Source of the DNA: Rhodococcus xishaensis
GTDB taxonomy: Bacteria; Actinomycetota; Actinomycetes; Mycobacteriales; Mycobacteriaceae
Length of the DNA: 64,000 nt
Direction of reading: 5' to 3'
Assembly: GCF_004011825.1 (NCBI RefSeq)
Contig: NZ_RKLO01000006.1
Span: 186,001-250,000, forward strand
Shown: piece after piece, positions 51,515 through 58,522 of the stretch
Position numbering within the stretch: position 1 is the first letter of the stretch
How the letters are laid out: each line of letters begins with the position of its first letter
The notes under the pieces: generated by a model
Told to the model about the DNA's origin: nothing
Database searches by the model: none
What the model saw: the letters and a program-made list of their open reading frames with translations, nothing else
Made by a program: the position numbers and the translations under genes

Positions 51515-51633
51515 CCGCCTTGCGGCTGGCGAATCCCAGGCAGTTACCCGACCCCCGAACCCTCCGGCCATGTCCAGGCCGGAATCCCATGTACGACGCG
51601 CCTAGCGTCGCCAATGGACGGGTTCGGGGGTCG
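51479..51633 (+). ncRNA. Structured RNA candidate: leader stem and Y-shaped junction
   Basis: In the 417 bases between cydC and the monooxygenase gene, two nested elements stand out. A first stem pairs 51479-51493 with 51522-51543 (CTGCC with GGCAG; GCTAGCCGC with GCGGCTGGC, one G-U). Then 51549-51562 (CGACCCCCGAACCC) pairs perfectly over 14 bp with 51620-51633, enclosing two hairpins: CCGGCC/GGCCGG (51564-51582) and CGACGC/GCGTCG (51594-51610). This gives a three-way junction. It cannot be matched from memory to a known riboswitch class. The rest of the gap (51634-51738) holds G-rich runs only. Confidence 0.55.
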
Positions 51634-51738
51634 CTGCATCTCGGGGGTCTCAGCTTCTCGGGGGCCGCGCGCGGCAGGGGCCGATATGCTTCTTCTCAGA
51701 CCGGCCCGCGGGTGGCTGGGCTACGTGAGGGGTGGCCG

Positions 51739-52032
51739 ATGTCCGATCTGCATGTCGTCGCAACCGTTCAAGCCAAGCCGGGCTCCGAGGAAATGGTGCG
51801 AGACGGGTTCCCGCCACTGGAGGTGGCGACGCGCAAGGAAGAGGGCTGTGTGTCGTACCAGATTTTCGAATCCACAACCGCCGTCAGAACCTTCGTCGTG
51901 CTCGAGGTATTCGAGAGTCAAGAGGCATTTGACGCTCACCTGCAGACGCCGCACTTTCAAGCGTGGATGAACACCTTCGGCGAGCACCTGACGGGCGCCC
52001 CAGTGGTGCACATTCTGAAGGCGCTTCCTTGA
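51739..52032 (+). CDS. Antibiotic biosynthesis monooxygenase (ABM) domain protein
   Basis: A 97-residue ferredoxin-fold protein: SDLHVVATVQAKPGSEEMV, EEGCVSYQIFES, FVVLEVFESQEAFDAHLQTPHFQAW. Such proteins are putative quinol or heme-independent monooxygenases (YgiN-like) of mostly unknown substrate. The ATG at 51739 follows GAGGGG. Located behind the structured region described above, which may regulate it. Confidence 0.87.
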   Translation: MSDLHVVATVQAKPGSEEMVRDGFPPLEVATRKEEGCVSYQIFESTTAVRTFVVLEVFESQEAFDAHLQTPHFQAWMNTFGEHLTGAPVVHILKALP

Positions 52033-52102
52033 TCCACGTAGGTCGGCTCGGTGACTACATCAACCGGGACCGCATCGGCTACACGGTCGCGACCGCGGTC
52101 TC

Positions 52103-52807
52103 TCAGCCGATGTAGCGCTGCAGACGCGCGGAGAAACGAGGTTCGAGCGCTCCGTCGGCGATGACACGCTCCTCGACGTAGGCCAGGTCACCGTCCTCGA
52201 CGATGCCGTACAGGCGCTTGGCACCACCGATCAGCTCACCGGATTGGCTACGGATCACCACGTCAGTCGCCAGCTCCCACGACGACTGCGTCAGGGCCTC
52301 ACCGTAGAACAGTTCGACGACCCCGGACGCGTGCGCGAGCAAGAGCTCGAGCGCTTCCTCGTTTTCGCTACCAGGCGCACCGTCACCGGAGACCCTCCAG
52401 AAGCCGGTCTCGCGCTGATCCGGGCCCGCGTAGCCGCCCGTGTCGTCGAGACGCCACGAACGCGACTCCCACGACAGGTAGTTGCCACCGTCGTGTGAGA
52501 CGACGATCTGCTGACCGAAGCGGTAGTCGCCAGTCTCGGGATCGCGACCCTCCCCCTCGCCACGCCACACGCCGACCATCGGCAGCAATGCGAGCATTCC
52601 GGGATGCAGGTCCGGCCCCAAGCGCAGGTTGGCAGTGTCTGGCAACGGGAGATCGGGCAGGTTCGCGATGTTGCGCCCCGCAGTCTCCTTCGCACGCTCC
52701 GCCGCACCTGCGACCGCGCGGTCACCGCTACCTCGGACGACGTCCGAATCGGCGCCGTCACGGTGCGGAGGCGTCGACTCGGGGTCCGTTTCCCGGCCCT
52801 GACTCAC
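52103..52807 (-). CDS. Nitrobindin-type heme protein (peroxynitrite isomerase)
   Basis: A 234-residue protein. The first 55 residues are polar and probably disordered; the rest is the THAP4/nitrobindin ten-strand barrel with the family motif GVWRGEGEG and later a C-terminal LQRYIG. Homologues such as Rv0813c bind ferric heme and isomerise peroxynitrite to nitrate. The ligand histidine would be expected near the C-terminus; I cannot see an obvious one in the last 60 residues, so heme binding should be checked. GTG start overlaps the stop of a tiny membrane protein gene. Confidence 0.85.
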   Translation of the reverse strand: MSQGRETDPESTPPHRDGADSDVVRGSGDRAVAGAAERAKETAGRNIANLPDLPLPDTANLRLGPDLHPGMLALLPMVGVWRGEGEGRDPETGDYRFGQQIVVSHDGGNYLSWESRSWRLDDTGGYAGPDQRETGFWRVSGDGAPGSENEEALELLLAHASGVVELFYGEALTQSSWELATDVVIRSQSGELIGGAKRLYGIVEDGDLAYVEERVIADGALEPRFSARLQRYIG

Positions 52808-52902
52808 GGCTTGTCAGTGACCAGCCGGTACACGACGTAAAGCGAGAACCAGGTGATCAGGAGCGCGGCAAGAACAAGCAGAACCTCGAAGAAAATGACC
52901 AC
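52804..52902 (-). CDS. 32-residue single-helix membrane protein
   Basis: A very small protein, mostly one membrane helix ([22 protein letters not shown]) with a polar RLVTDKP tail. TAAGAT lies seven bases before a GTG at 52902, which suggests a leaderless start there; an ATG at 52911 overlaps the -10 box. Its TGA overlaps the nitrobindin GTG (GTGA), so its translation leads into nitrobindin. It may anchor or simply couple translation; no family is recognised. Confidence 0.6.
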   Translation of the reverse strand: MVIFFEVLLVLAALLITWFSLYVVYRLVTDKP

Positions 52903-52936
52903 GGCGCCCATCTTAGACCGGGTCCCAAGGGCCAAA

Positions 52937-52980
52937 CCGAAGAGGGGCGCCGTTCCTGTTGGAACGACGCCCCTCTTCGG
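52937..52980 (-). terminator. Strong hairpin terminator of the sulfurtransferase operon
   Basis: Arms of 20 bases (5' arm 52937-52956, 3' arm 52961-52980, one C/A mismatch) with a TGTT loop. It lies 18 bases after the stop of the minus-strand DUF1416 gene and before the small membrane gene, so it separates the two units. Confidence 0.85.
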
Positions 52981-52997
52981 TTGCGGCAAGGATCGAT

Positions 52998-53303
52998 CTA
53001 CTTGGCGACCGTCACATCGACGTTGTGGACGCCTGCGCCGGACGGGCTTAGCCGTACGTCGCCGTTGCCGGAGCTGGACAGCGCACGCACCTTCCAGTCC
53101 CCAGGGGCAGCGAAGAATCGGAAGTCGCCGGTCGCGGAGGCGACGACCTCGGCGGTGAACTCGTCGGTGCCGTCGAGTAGACGGACGAACGCGCCACCGA
53201 CCGGCTGGCCATCAGCGGACAGCACACGGCCGGTGATGACCGTCTCCGTCTCGACGTTCACGCCAGCGGGCAGGGTCTGGGTCTGAACAGGTGCTCCGCA
53301 CAT
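52998..53303 (-). CDS. sseC: DUF1416 protein, SseC-like
   Basis: A 101-residue protein starting MCGAP, with a carboxypeptidase-regulatory-like beta-sandwich (GRVLSADGQPVGGAFVRLLDG, GDFRFFAAPGDWKVRAL). It matches SseC of mycobacteria, always found after a thiosulfate sulfurtransferase and linked to sulfur metabolism without proven activity. Five bases separate it from the sulfurtransferase gene. Confidence 0.9.
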   Translation of the reverse strand: MCGAPVQTQTLPAGVNVETETVITGRVLSADGQPVGGAFVRLLDGTDEFTAEVVASATGDFRFFAAPGDWKVRALSSSGNGDVRLSPSGAGVHNVDVTVAK

Positions 53304-53308
53304 ATCTC

Positions 53309-54142
53309 TTATGCTCCCAACTCGATTGGTGCGCCGACCAGCGAGCCGTACTCGACCCAGCTGCCGTCGTAGTTCTTCACGTTCTTCTTGCCGAGGATCT
53401 CCTGCAGCACGAACCAGGTGTGGCTCGAGCGCTCACCGATGCGGCAATAAGCGATGGTCTCCTTGGAATCGTCGAATCCCTTGTCCGCATACAACTTTGC
53501 GAGGTCCTCGTCGGACTTGAACGTGCCGTCCTCGTTGGCGGTGGTGCTCCACGGGATGTTGATGGCACCCGGGACGTGGCCGCGCTGTTGAGCCTGCTCC
53601 TGCGGCAGATGTGCCGGAGCGAGAATCTTGCCCGAGTACTCGTCCGGGGAGCGGACGTCGACCAGGTTCGCCGCGCCGATCGCCGCGATCACGTCGTCAC
53701 GGAACGCGCGGATCGAGGTGTCGGGCGCGGAGGCCTTGTACTCGGTGGCCGGACGGGTGACCGTCTCCTTCGACAGCGCACGGCCGTCGAGTTCCCACTT
53801 CTTGCGGCCGCCGTCGATCAGCTTGACGTCGTTGTGGCCGTACAGCTTGAAGTACCAGTAGGCGTACGCCGCGAACCAGTTGTTGTTGCCGCCGTAGAGC
53901 ACCACGGTGTCGTCGTTGGCGACACCCTTCGCGGACAGGAGGGCGGAGAACTGCTCCTGGTTCAGGAAGTCGCGGCGCACGCCGTCCTGCAGGTCCTTCC
54001 GCCAGTCGAGTTTGATCGCGCCCTCGATGTGGCCGCCGTCGTACGCGGCGGTGTCCTCGTCGACCTCGATGAAGACGGTCTTGGGGGCGCTGAGGTTCTG
54101 CTCGGCCCAGTCTGCGGAGACCAGGACGTCGGAGCGAGCCAT
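53309..54142 (-). CDS. Thiosulfate sulfurtransferase (rhodanese)
   Basis: A 277-residue two-domain rhodanese of the mycobacterial CysA2/CysA3 type. The inactive N-terminal domain has VFIEVDEDTAAYDGGHIEGA; the C-terminal one has LVDVRSPDEYSG and the active loop YCRIGERSSHTWF with Cys near residue 233. It moves sulfane sulfur from thiosulfate to acceptors. GAAAGGA precedes the ATG. A poly-cysteine leader peptide gene upstream suggests cysteine-dependent attenuation. Confidence 0.93.
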   Translation of the reverse strand: MARSDVLVSADWAEQNLSAPKTVFIEVDEDTAAYDGGHIEGAIKLDWRKDLQDGVRRDFLNQEQFSALLSAKGVANDDTVVLYGGNNNWFAAYAYWYFKLYGHNDVKLIDGGRKKWELDGRALSKETVTRPATEYKASAPDTSIRAFRDDVIAAIGAANLVDVRSPDEYSGKILAPAHLPQEQAQQRGHVPGAINIPWSTTANEDGTFKSDEDLAKLYADKGFDDSKETIAYCRIGERSSHTWFVLQEILGKKNVKNYDGSWVEYGSLVGAPIELGA

Positions 54143-54338
54143 GGATTGTCCTTTCGGTTCGTTACGGCGTGTGGTGAATTCGTGAACAGGCTGCGCGAGC
54201 ACGGCTCGTGCGGTCTTGAGGGGGGTGGTCCCGGGAATCAGGCCGTTTGCGGCGGATTCGGCAGGTCACCGATCACGGACGGGAACGTCGGTCAGCGATG
54301 GAGACGCTGGTTACGGGACGAGGAGTCGACCGTCGTGA
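54143..54338 (-). promoter_or_regulatory. Leader region between the Cys-rich peptide and the rhodanese gene
   Basis: No gene is visible. By analogy with mycobacterial sORF-sulfurtransferase operons, this region should fold differently depending on ribosome stalling at cysteine codons and so expose or hide the ribosome-binding site. I did not resolve a unique pair of alternative structures by eye. Confidence 0.4.
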
Positions 54339-54425
54339 TCAACAGCAGGGACAGCAACAACCACCGAGGCGGCACAGATCGACTGCGCGGCGACGGGTGA
54401 GCATCAGCTCGTGGTTGGCGAACAC
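54339..54425 (-). CDS. Poly-cysteine leader peptide (cysteine-responsive attenuator)
   Basis: A 28-codon reading frame with LTRRRAVDLCRLGG followed by a CCCPCC end: six of the last thirteen codons with one more in VDLC are cysteine. TACGCT (54433-54438) ends seven bases before the GTG at 54425, so it should be translated leaderless; an internal ATG at 54404 gives 21 residues. It matches the actinobacterial RRR-VDLCR leader peptides upstream of sulfur genes, shown in mycobacteria to act as cysteine-responsive attenuators. When cysteine is scarce, ribosomes pause here and the sulfurtransferase operon is expressed. Confidence 0.85.
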   Translation of the reverse strand: MFANHELMLTRRRAVDLCRLGGCCCPCC

Positions 54426-54432
54426 GTGGTGC

Positions 54433-54438
54433 AGCGTA
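54433..54438 (-). promoter_or_regulatory. -10 box for the leader peptide
   Basis: TACGCT on the minus strand, seven bases before the GTG at 54425. Confidence 0.5.
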
Positions 54439-54487
54439 CCCAATTCTCGAGGACTTGGGTCGTCGGGGGCTGAGAAGACGCGTCGGG

Positions 54488-55270
54488 TCACACCTTCGTC
54501 TGCAGATTGTCGAGGTTGATGATCAGGTCGTCGCCCGATCCTTCGATCACGATCTGGGAGCCTTGCGCGTAGACGTCGGTGGGAATCACGCCGAATGGCA
54601 GGGACTGCGGGTCGATCGTCTTGGTGAAGCGGTCGAGCACGCCCTGCCGAAGCGGAGTAGGCACCGAAAAGTCTTCCTGACCCTCCGGCCCGAAATAGAA
54701 GTCGGTGGCGACGATCATCAACTGCTCGCCGCGCAGTACCAGGTCGGCCTGCACGCTGACCGACTCTTGCAGCGGGCCCACCGGCACGGTTCCCGTGAAC
54801 ACGATGCCGCCGGTGGTCGGGGAGCCGGAGCCGCCCGAGCCCCCGGTGCCGTCGGACCTGTCTGCCGGTGGCGCAGACACCTGCAGGTCGGGAATGCCGA
54901 GGAACTTTCCCAGATCGGTGGGGTCGATCATCATCCGACCTTCCAGGTGGTCGACCGGTACCTCGCGAACCGACCCTTCGACGATCGCGGAAGCCGGGAC
55001 CGACACCCCGTTCAGCGTCGCCTCGATCGTCACGTCCCCGATCATCTCGTTCGGCACCTGGCGTGCCCGCACCTCGACGTCGTCGTATTTGCCCTTCCAC
55101 GCCTGGGTGAGGAACGGGAAGCCGTGGATGGTGACCTCTGGGTCGGCGGTGAGGGAGCCGCCCTCGCGCAGGGCACGCGAGACCTGGTACTCGGAGTAGG
55201 CGGCCGCGCCGAAGTCGACGACCACAACGAGTCCGATAAGGCACGCCAGTCCGATTATCAGTTTCCGCAC
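54488..55270 (-). CDS. lmeA: LmeA-like DUF2993 envelope protein
   Basis: A 260-residue protein with an N-terminal signal anchor (KLIIGLACLIGLVVVVDFGAAAYSEYQVSRAL) and a DUF2993 body with repeats of beta structure (HGFPFLTQAWKGKYDDVEVRA). In mycobacteria LmeA (Rv0817c) is a periplasmic phospholipid-binding protein needed for normal lipomannan/lipoarabinomannan mannan length. A Gly/Ser-rich linker (residues 141-152) is an addition. AAGAAT six bases before the GTG suggests a leaderless start. Confidence 0.87.
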   Translation of the reverse strand: MRKLIIGLACLIGLVVVVDFGAAAYSEYQVSRALREGGSLTADPEVTIHGFPFLTQAWKGKYDDVEVRARQVPNEMIGDVTIEATLNGVSVPASAIVEGSVREVPVDHLEGRMMIDPTDLGKFLGIPDLQVSAPPADRSDGTGGSGGSGSPTTGGIVFTGTVPVGPLQESVSVQADLVLRGEQLMIVATDFYFGPEGQEDFSVPTPLRQGVLDRFTKTIDPQSLPFGVIPTDVYAQGSQIVIEGSGDDLIINLDNLQTKV

Positions 55271-55410
55271 TGCACCATTCTTACCGGCGATGCCAGGTAC
55301 CGGTGGGACGGTAAGCTGCGAAGTCGCGCTAATCTGTGCGCGAACAAGAACGTCGGTCCACTCGGTGTCGGCCCTTCGCCGGCACCCGCGCCGCGAGAGA
55401 GGGAGGTTGA

Positions 55411-56181
55411 GTGGAGCTACTTCTTCTGACCTCCGACCCCAATCCGGAGACGGTGCTGCCCTCGTTGGCTCTGCTGTCGCATTCCGTGCGCCCCGCTCCG
55501 ACAGAAGTGTCGTCCCTGCTCGAGGCGGGTTCTGCGGACGTGGCGATCGTCGATGCGCGGACCGACCTCGCCGCTGCTCGCGGGTTGTGTCGGCTGCTCG
55601 GTAGTACGGGATCGGCAGTCCCCGTGGTCGCGGTGCTCACCGAGGGCGGCCTCGTCGCGGTCAATTCGGACTGGGGTCTCGACGACATCCTTCTCCCGAC
55701 GACGGGACCGGCCGAGCTCGATGCGCGGCTGCGCCTGCTCGTCGGCCGTAACGGCGGTCCGGAAAGTCCCGAATCGGCGGGAAGGATCACCCTCGGCGAA
55801 CTGGTGATCGACGAGGGTACGTACACCGCACGGCTGCGGGGTCGTCCCCTGGACCTGACCTACAAGGAGTTCGAGCTCCTCAAGTACCTGGCCCAGCACG
55901 CGGGACGGGTGTTCACCCGGGCCCAGCTGCTGCAGGAGGTGTGGGGTTACGACTTCTTCGGCGGCACCCGTACCGTCGACGTTCACGTCCGACGCCTGCG
56001 CGCCAAACTCGGTTCCGAGTACGAGTCCCTCATCGGTACCGTCCGCAACGTCGGATACAAGGCGGTGCGGCCGGCGCGTACCCCGAACCGTCCCGGCTCC
56101 CAGGGCGAATCCCCCGACTCGGATTCGGACTCGGATTCGGAGGCCCAGGACCTGACCCCTACCAACGAATCGGCGTACTAG
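55411..56181 (+). CDS. glnR: GlnR-type nitrogen regulator
   Basis: A 256-residue OmpR-family protein. The receiver-like domain ([28 protein letters not shown]) has the aspartate but departs from the usual acidic pocket, as known for GlnR, which works without a kinase. The winged helix runs about 135-225 ([41 protein letters not shown]). It controls nitrogen assimilation genes. A repetitive acidic tail ([10 protein letters not shown]) follows. GTG start after GGGAGG; mshD starts at the next base after its stop. Confidence 0.9.
   Translation: MELLLLTSDPNPETVLPSLALLSHSVRPAPTEVSSLLEAGSADVAIVDARTDLAAARGLCRLLGSTGSAVPVVAVLTEGGLVAVNSDWGLDDILLPTTGPAELDARLRLLVGRNGGPESPESAGRITLGELVIDEGTYTARLRGRPLDLTYKEFELLKYLAQHAGRVFTRAQLLQEVWGYDFFGGTRTVDVHVRRLRAKLGSEYESLIGTVRNVGYKAVRPARTPNRPGSQGESPDSDSDSDSEAQDLTPTNESAY
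56116..56139 (+). repeat. 12-base repeat in the glnR tail
   Basis: GACTCGGATTCG occurs twice in succession, encoding the DSDS repeat of the C-terminal tail. Confidence 0.85.
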
Positions 56182-57105
56182 ATGAAGCGTCACCAACTCG
56201 ACTGGATCGATTCACCAGTGGTCGAGGTGGTGCGCCGTCTCATCGACCGAGCCACGGTGGAGGACGGGACCGCACCGGTGTCCGAGCAGGCGGTGCACGC
56301 CCTCGAAGGATCGGGCGACGCCCGGCACCTGGTGAGCACTGTCGACGGTGCGGTTGTCGGCTACGCCCAGCTCGAGCCCGGCCACGGTGACCATCCGCCG
56401 ATGGCCGAGGTTGTCGTGGATCCCTCGGACCGCGGTGCCGGTATCGGCGGACGGCTGGTCGCGGAGGTGCTGCGGGCGGGCGGGCCGGGCACCCGGGTGT
56501 GGGCGCACGGCAATCTGCCGGCCGCGATCGCCGTCGCGCGGCGACTCGGCCTCGTCGGTGCCCGCGAACTGCTGCAGCTGCGGCGTTCACTGACGACGCC
56601 CCAATTGCCCGACGTCGTCGTTCCCGAGGGAGTCACGCTACGGACCTACCGTGGCCACGAGGACGACGCCGAATTGCTGCGGGTCAACGCGGAGGCGTTC
56701 GCCTGGCATCCGGAGCAGGGGACGTGGACACAACGCGAGATCGATGAGCGTCGCGCGGAGGCGTGGTTCGACCCGGAGGGGCTGTTCCTCGCCTTCCCGA
56801 GCGGCGGAGACTCCGCAGTCGACGCGACCCGCCTGCTCGGCTTCCACTGGACCAAGGTTCACCCGCCGGAGAACGGCAGCCCGGCGCTCGGCGAGGTCTA
56901 CGTCGTCGGTATCGATCCGGCGGCGCAGGGGCGCGGCCTGGGCCGTGTGCTGACTCTGGCGGGCTTGCACCACCTGCGGGACCGAGGTCTCGGCACGGTG
57001 CTCCTGTACGTCGAGGGCGACAACACCGCGGCGCTGCACACGTACGAACGGCTCGGGTTCGAGCAGTTCCACATCGACGTCGCGTACGCGTCGCGGCACG
57101 ACTGA
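56182..57105 (+). CDS. mshD: Mycothiol synthase
   Basis: A 307-residue protein with two GNAT acetyltransferase domains (second one with [25 protein letters not shown] and a C-terminal [16 protein letters not shown]). MshD acetylates Cys-GlcN-inositol to give mycothiol, the main thiol of these bacteria. Directly after glnR, as Rv0818-Rv0819 in M. tuberculosis. Confidence 0.94.
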   Translation: MKRHQLDWIDSPVVEVVRRLIDRATVEDGTAPVSEQAVHALEGSGDARHLVSTVDGAVVGYAQLEPGHGDHPPMAEVVVDPSDRGAGIGGRLVAEVLRAGGPGTRVWAHGNLPAAIAVARRLGLVGARELLQLRRSLTTPQLPDVVVPEGVTLRTYRGHEDDAELLRVNAEAFAWHPEQGTWTQREIDERRAEAWFDPEGLFLAFPSGGDSAVDATRLLGFHWTKVHPPENGSPALGEVYVVGIDPAAQGRGLGRVLTLAGLHHLRDRGLGTVLLYVEGDNTAALHTYERLGFEQFHIDVAYASRHD

Positions 57106-57179
57106 CGCGGACACGTCGCGGCCTGACTGATCGATGCGACCGCCAGTGTGACCCACGCCTCGCGAGATTCCCCTAGGGT

Positions 57180-57201
57180 GTTCATCTCCCGTTCACCGAA
57201 G
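57180..57201 (+). promoter_or_regulatory. PHO-box-like direct repeat upstream of pstS
   Basis: GTTCATCTCCC and GTTCACCGAAG are two adjacent 11-base direct repeats with GTTCA(C/T)C cores. This is the layout of actinobacterial PHO boxes bound by PhoP (Streptomyces) or RegX3 (mycobacteria). It lies 134 bases before the pstS start and should induce pst under phosphate limitation. Confidence 0.7.
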
Positions 57202-57276
57202 GAGGGCCATCTGGCTACCGCGGTTCCTTAGTTTCTGGGCTGGGTAGCGCAGGGCTGCCCGGTGCGGACCTGTACA

Positions 57277-57309
57277 GGCCCGTGCCACCATGCCGCCCGA
57301 TTACGGGCC
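57277..57309 (+). other. Hairpin in the pstS leader
   Basis: GGCCCGT and ACGGGCC form a seven-base stem with a 19-base loop, ending 26 bases before the pstS GTG and a few bases before its GGAGGA. It could influence translation or be accidental. Confidence 0.3.
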
Positions 57310-57335
57310 AGACGCTAGAACAGCGGAGGACAAGG

Positions 57336-58454
57336 GTGAACCTCAAGCGAAACGGCGCATTGCTCGGAGTGGTGGCCGTCGGCGCCATGACCCTGGCGGC
57401 CTGCGGCAGCGACAACAACGCTGGATCGTCGACCGTCGACACGTCGGCATCGGAGGCGTCGTGCGAGGGCAAGGAAAGGCTTTCCGGCGCAGGCTCGTCC
57501 GCGCAAAAGAACGCGATGGACCAGTTCACCTCCAGCTACATCGCGGCCTGCCAGCAGAAGGGTGTGTCCGTCAACGTCGCGTACAACCCCAGCGGCTCCG
57601 GTGACGGCCGCACGCAGTTCATTGCGGACCAGGTCGACTTCGCGGGCTCTGACTCGGCCATCAACGGGGAGCAGGCCGATCTGGCCAGGGAGCGCTGCGC
57701 GGGCAATGACCCGTGGAACCTGCCCCTGGTGTTCGGTCCGGTCGCGCTCGCGTACAACCTCGACGGCGTCGACGACCTGGTGCTCAGCGGCGAGACCATT
57801 GCGAAGATCTTCAACGGGGGAATCACGCGATGGAATGATCCGGCCATCGCCGAACTCAACCCCGATGCCGCGCTGCCGGACGAGGAGATCAGCCCGATCT
57901 CCCGTTCCGACTCCTCGGGCACCACCGACAACTTCCAGAAGTACCTGATGGCCGCATCCAACGGTGCCTGGACCGCCGGCGCGGGCTCGGACTTCATGGG
58001 TGGCGTCGGTGAGGGCGCCAAGGGCTCGGCCGGTGTCGCGCAGGCCGTCTCCTCCGATCCCGGTTCGATCACCTACGTCGAGATATCGTTCGCCGATCAG
58101 CAGAACCTGCCGGCCGCGCAGATCGACACCGGATCCGGCCCGGTGGCGCTGACGCTGGAGACGGCGTCGAAGGCCATCGAGGACGCGGCGTTCGCGGGCT
58201 CGGGCACGGGTGACATGACGCTCGACCTGACGTCGATCTACGGCACCAACGAGGCCGGCGCCTACCCGCTGGTCCTCGCGACCTACGAGATCGTGTGCTC
58301 CGGCGGCTACGACGCAGAGACCGCCGCCGCGGTGAAGTCGTTCCTGACCAGTGCCGCGAACGAGGGCCAGCAGACCCTGGGTGAGCAGGGGTACGTGCCG
58401 CTGCCGGAATCGTTCCGCGAAAAGCTCGACGAATCGATCGCGGCCATCGGCTGA
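57336..58454 (+). CDS. pstS: Phosphate-binding lipoprotein PstS
   Basis: A 372-residue lipoprotein: signal peptide with lipobox TLAAC (Cys23), then a periplasmic-binding fold of the PstS type with GAGSSAQKNAMDQF, YNPSGSGDGRTQF, FAGSDSAING and SRSDSSGTTDNFQ, which bind phosphate. It feeds the PstCAB importer. GTG start with GGAGGA upstream; an earlier in-frame ATG at 57282 lies outside the lipoprotein pattern. Confidence 0.95.
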   Translation: MNLKRNGALLGVVAVGAMTLAACGSDNNAGSSTVDTSASEASCEGKERLSGAGSSAQKNAMDQFTSSYIAACQQKGVSVNVAYNPSGSGDGRTQFIADQVDFAGSDSAINGEQADLARERCAGNDPWNLPLVFGPVALAYNLDGVDDLVLSGETIAKIFNGGITRWNDPAIAELNPDAALPDEEISPISRSDSSGTTDNFQKYLMAASNGAWTAGAGSDFMGGVGEGAKGSAGVAQAVSSDPGSITYVEISFADQQNLPAAQIDTGSGPVALTLETASKAIEDAAFAGSGTGDMTLDLTSIYGTNEAGAYPLVLATYEIVCSGGYDAETAAAVKSFLTSAANEGQQTLGEQGYVPLPESFREKLDESIAAIG

Positions 58455-58504
58455 TCGCGAATTATCAACCCTCGGACCGCCCGTCTATATTCGGACAGAG
58501 AAAC

Positions 58505-58522
58505 ATGAGCGCAGATGACTGA
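58505..58522 (+). CDS. Five-codon upstream ORF coupled to pstC
   Basis: ATG at 58505 opens MSADD and a TGA (58520-58522) that lies just past the pstC ATG at 58515. The ribosome finishing it would be placed at the pstC start, which has no clear ribosome-binding site of its own. It may well be chance. Confidence 0.25.
   Translation: MSADD

Noticed and set aside
51479-51633. Known riboswitch such as SAM-IV, ydaO, cobalamin or ZTP
   Set aside because: The conserved sequence blocks of these classes, as far as I remember them, are missing.
53291-54400. 369-codon plus-strand frame opposite the rhodanese gene
   Set aside because: Leu/Val/Arg-rich shadow without motifs; the minus strand has rhodanese motifs and a start with a ribosome-binding site.
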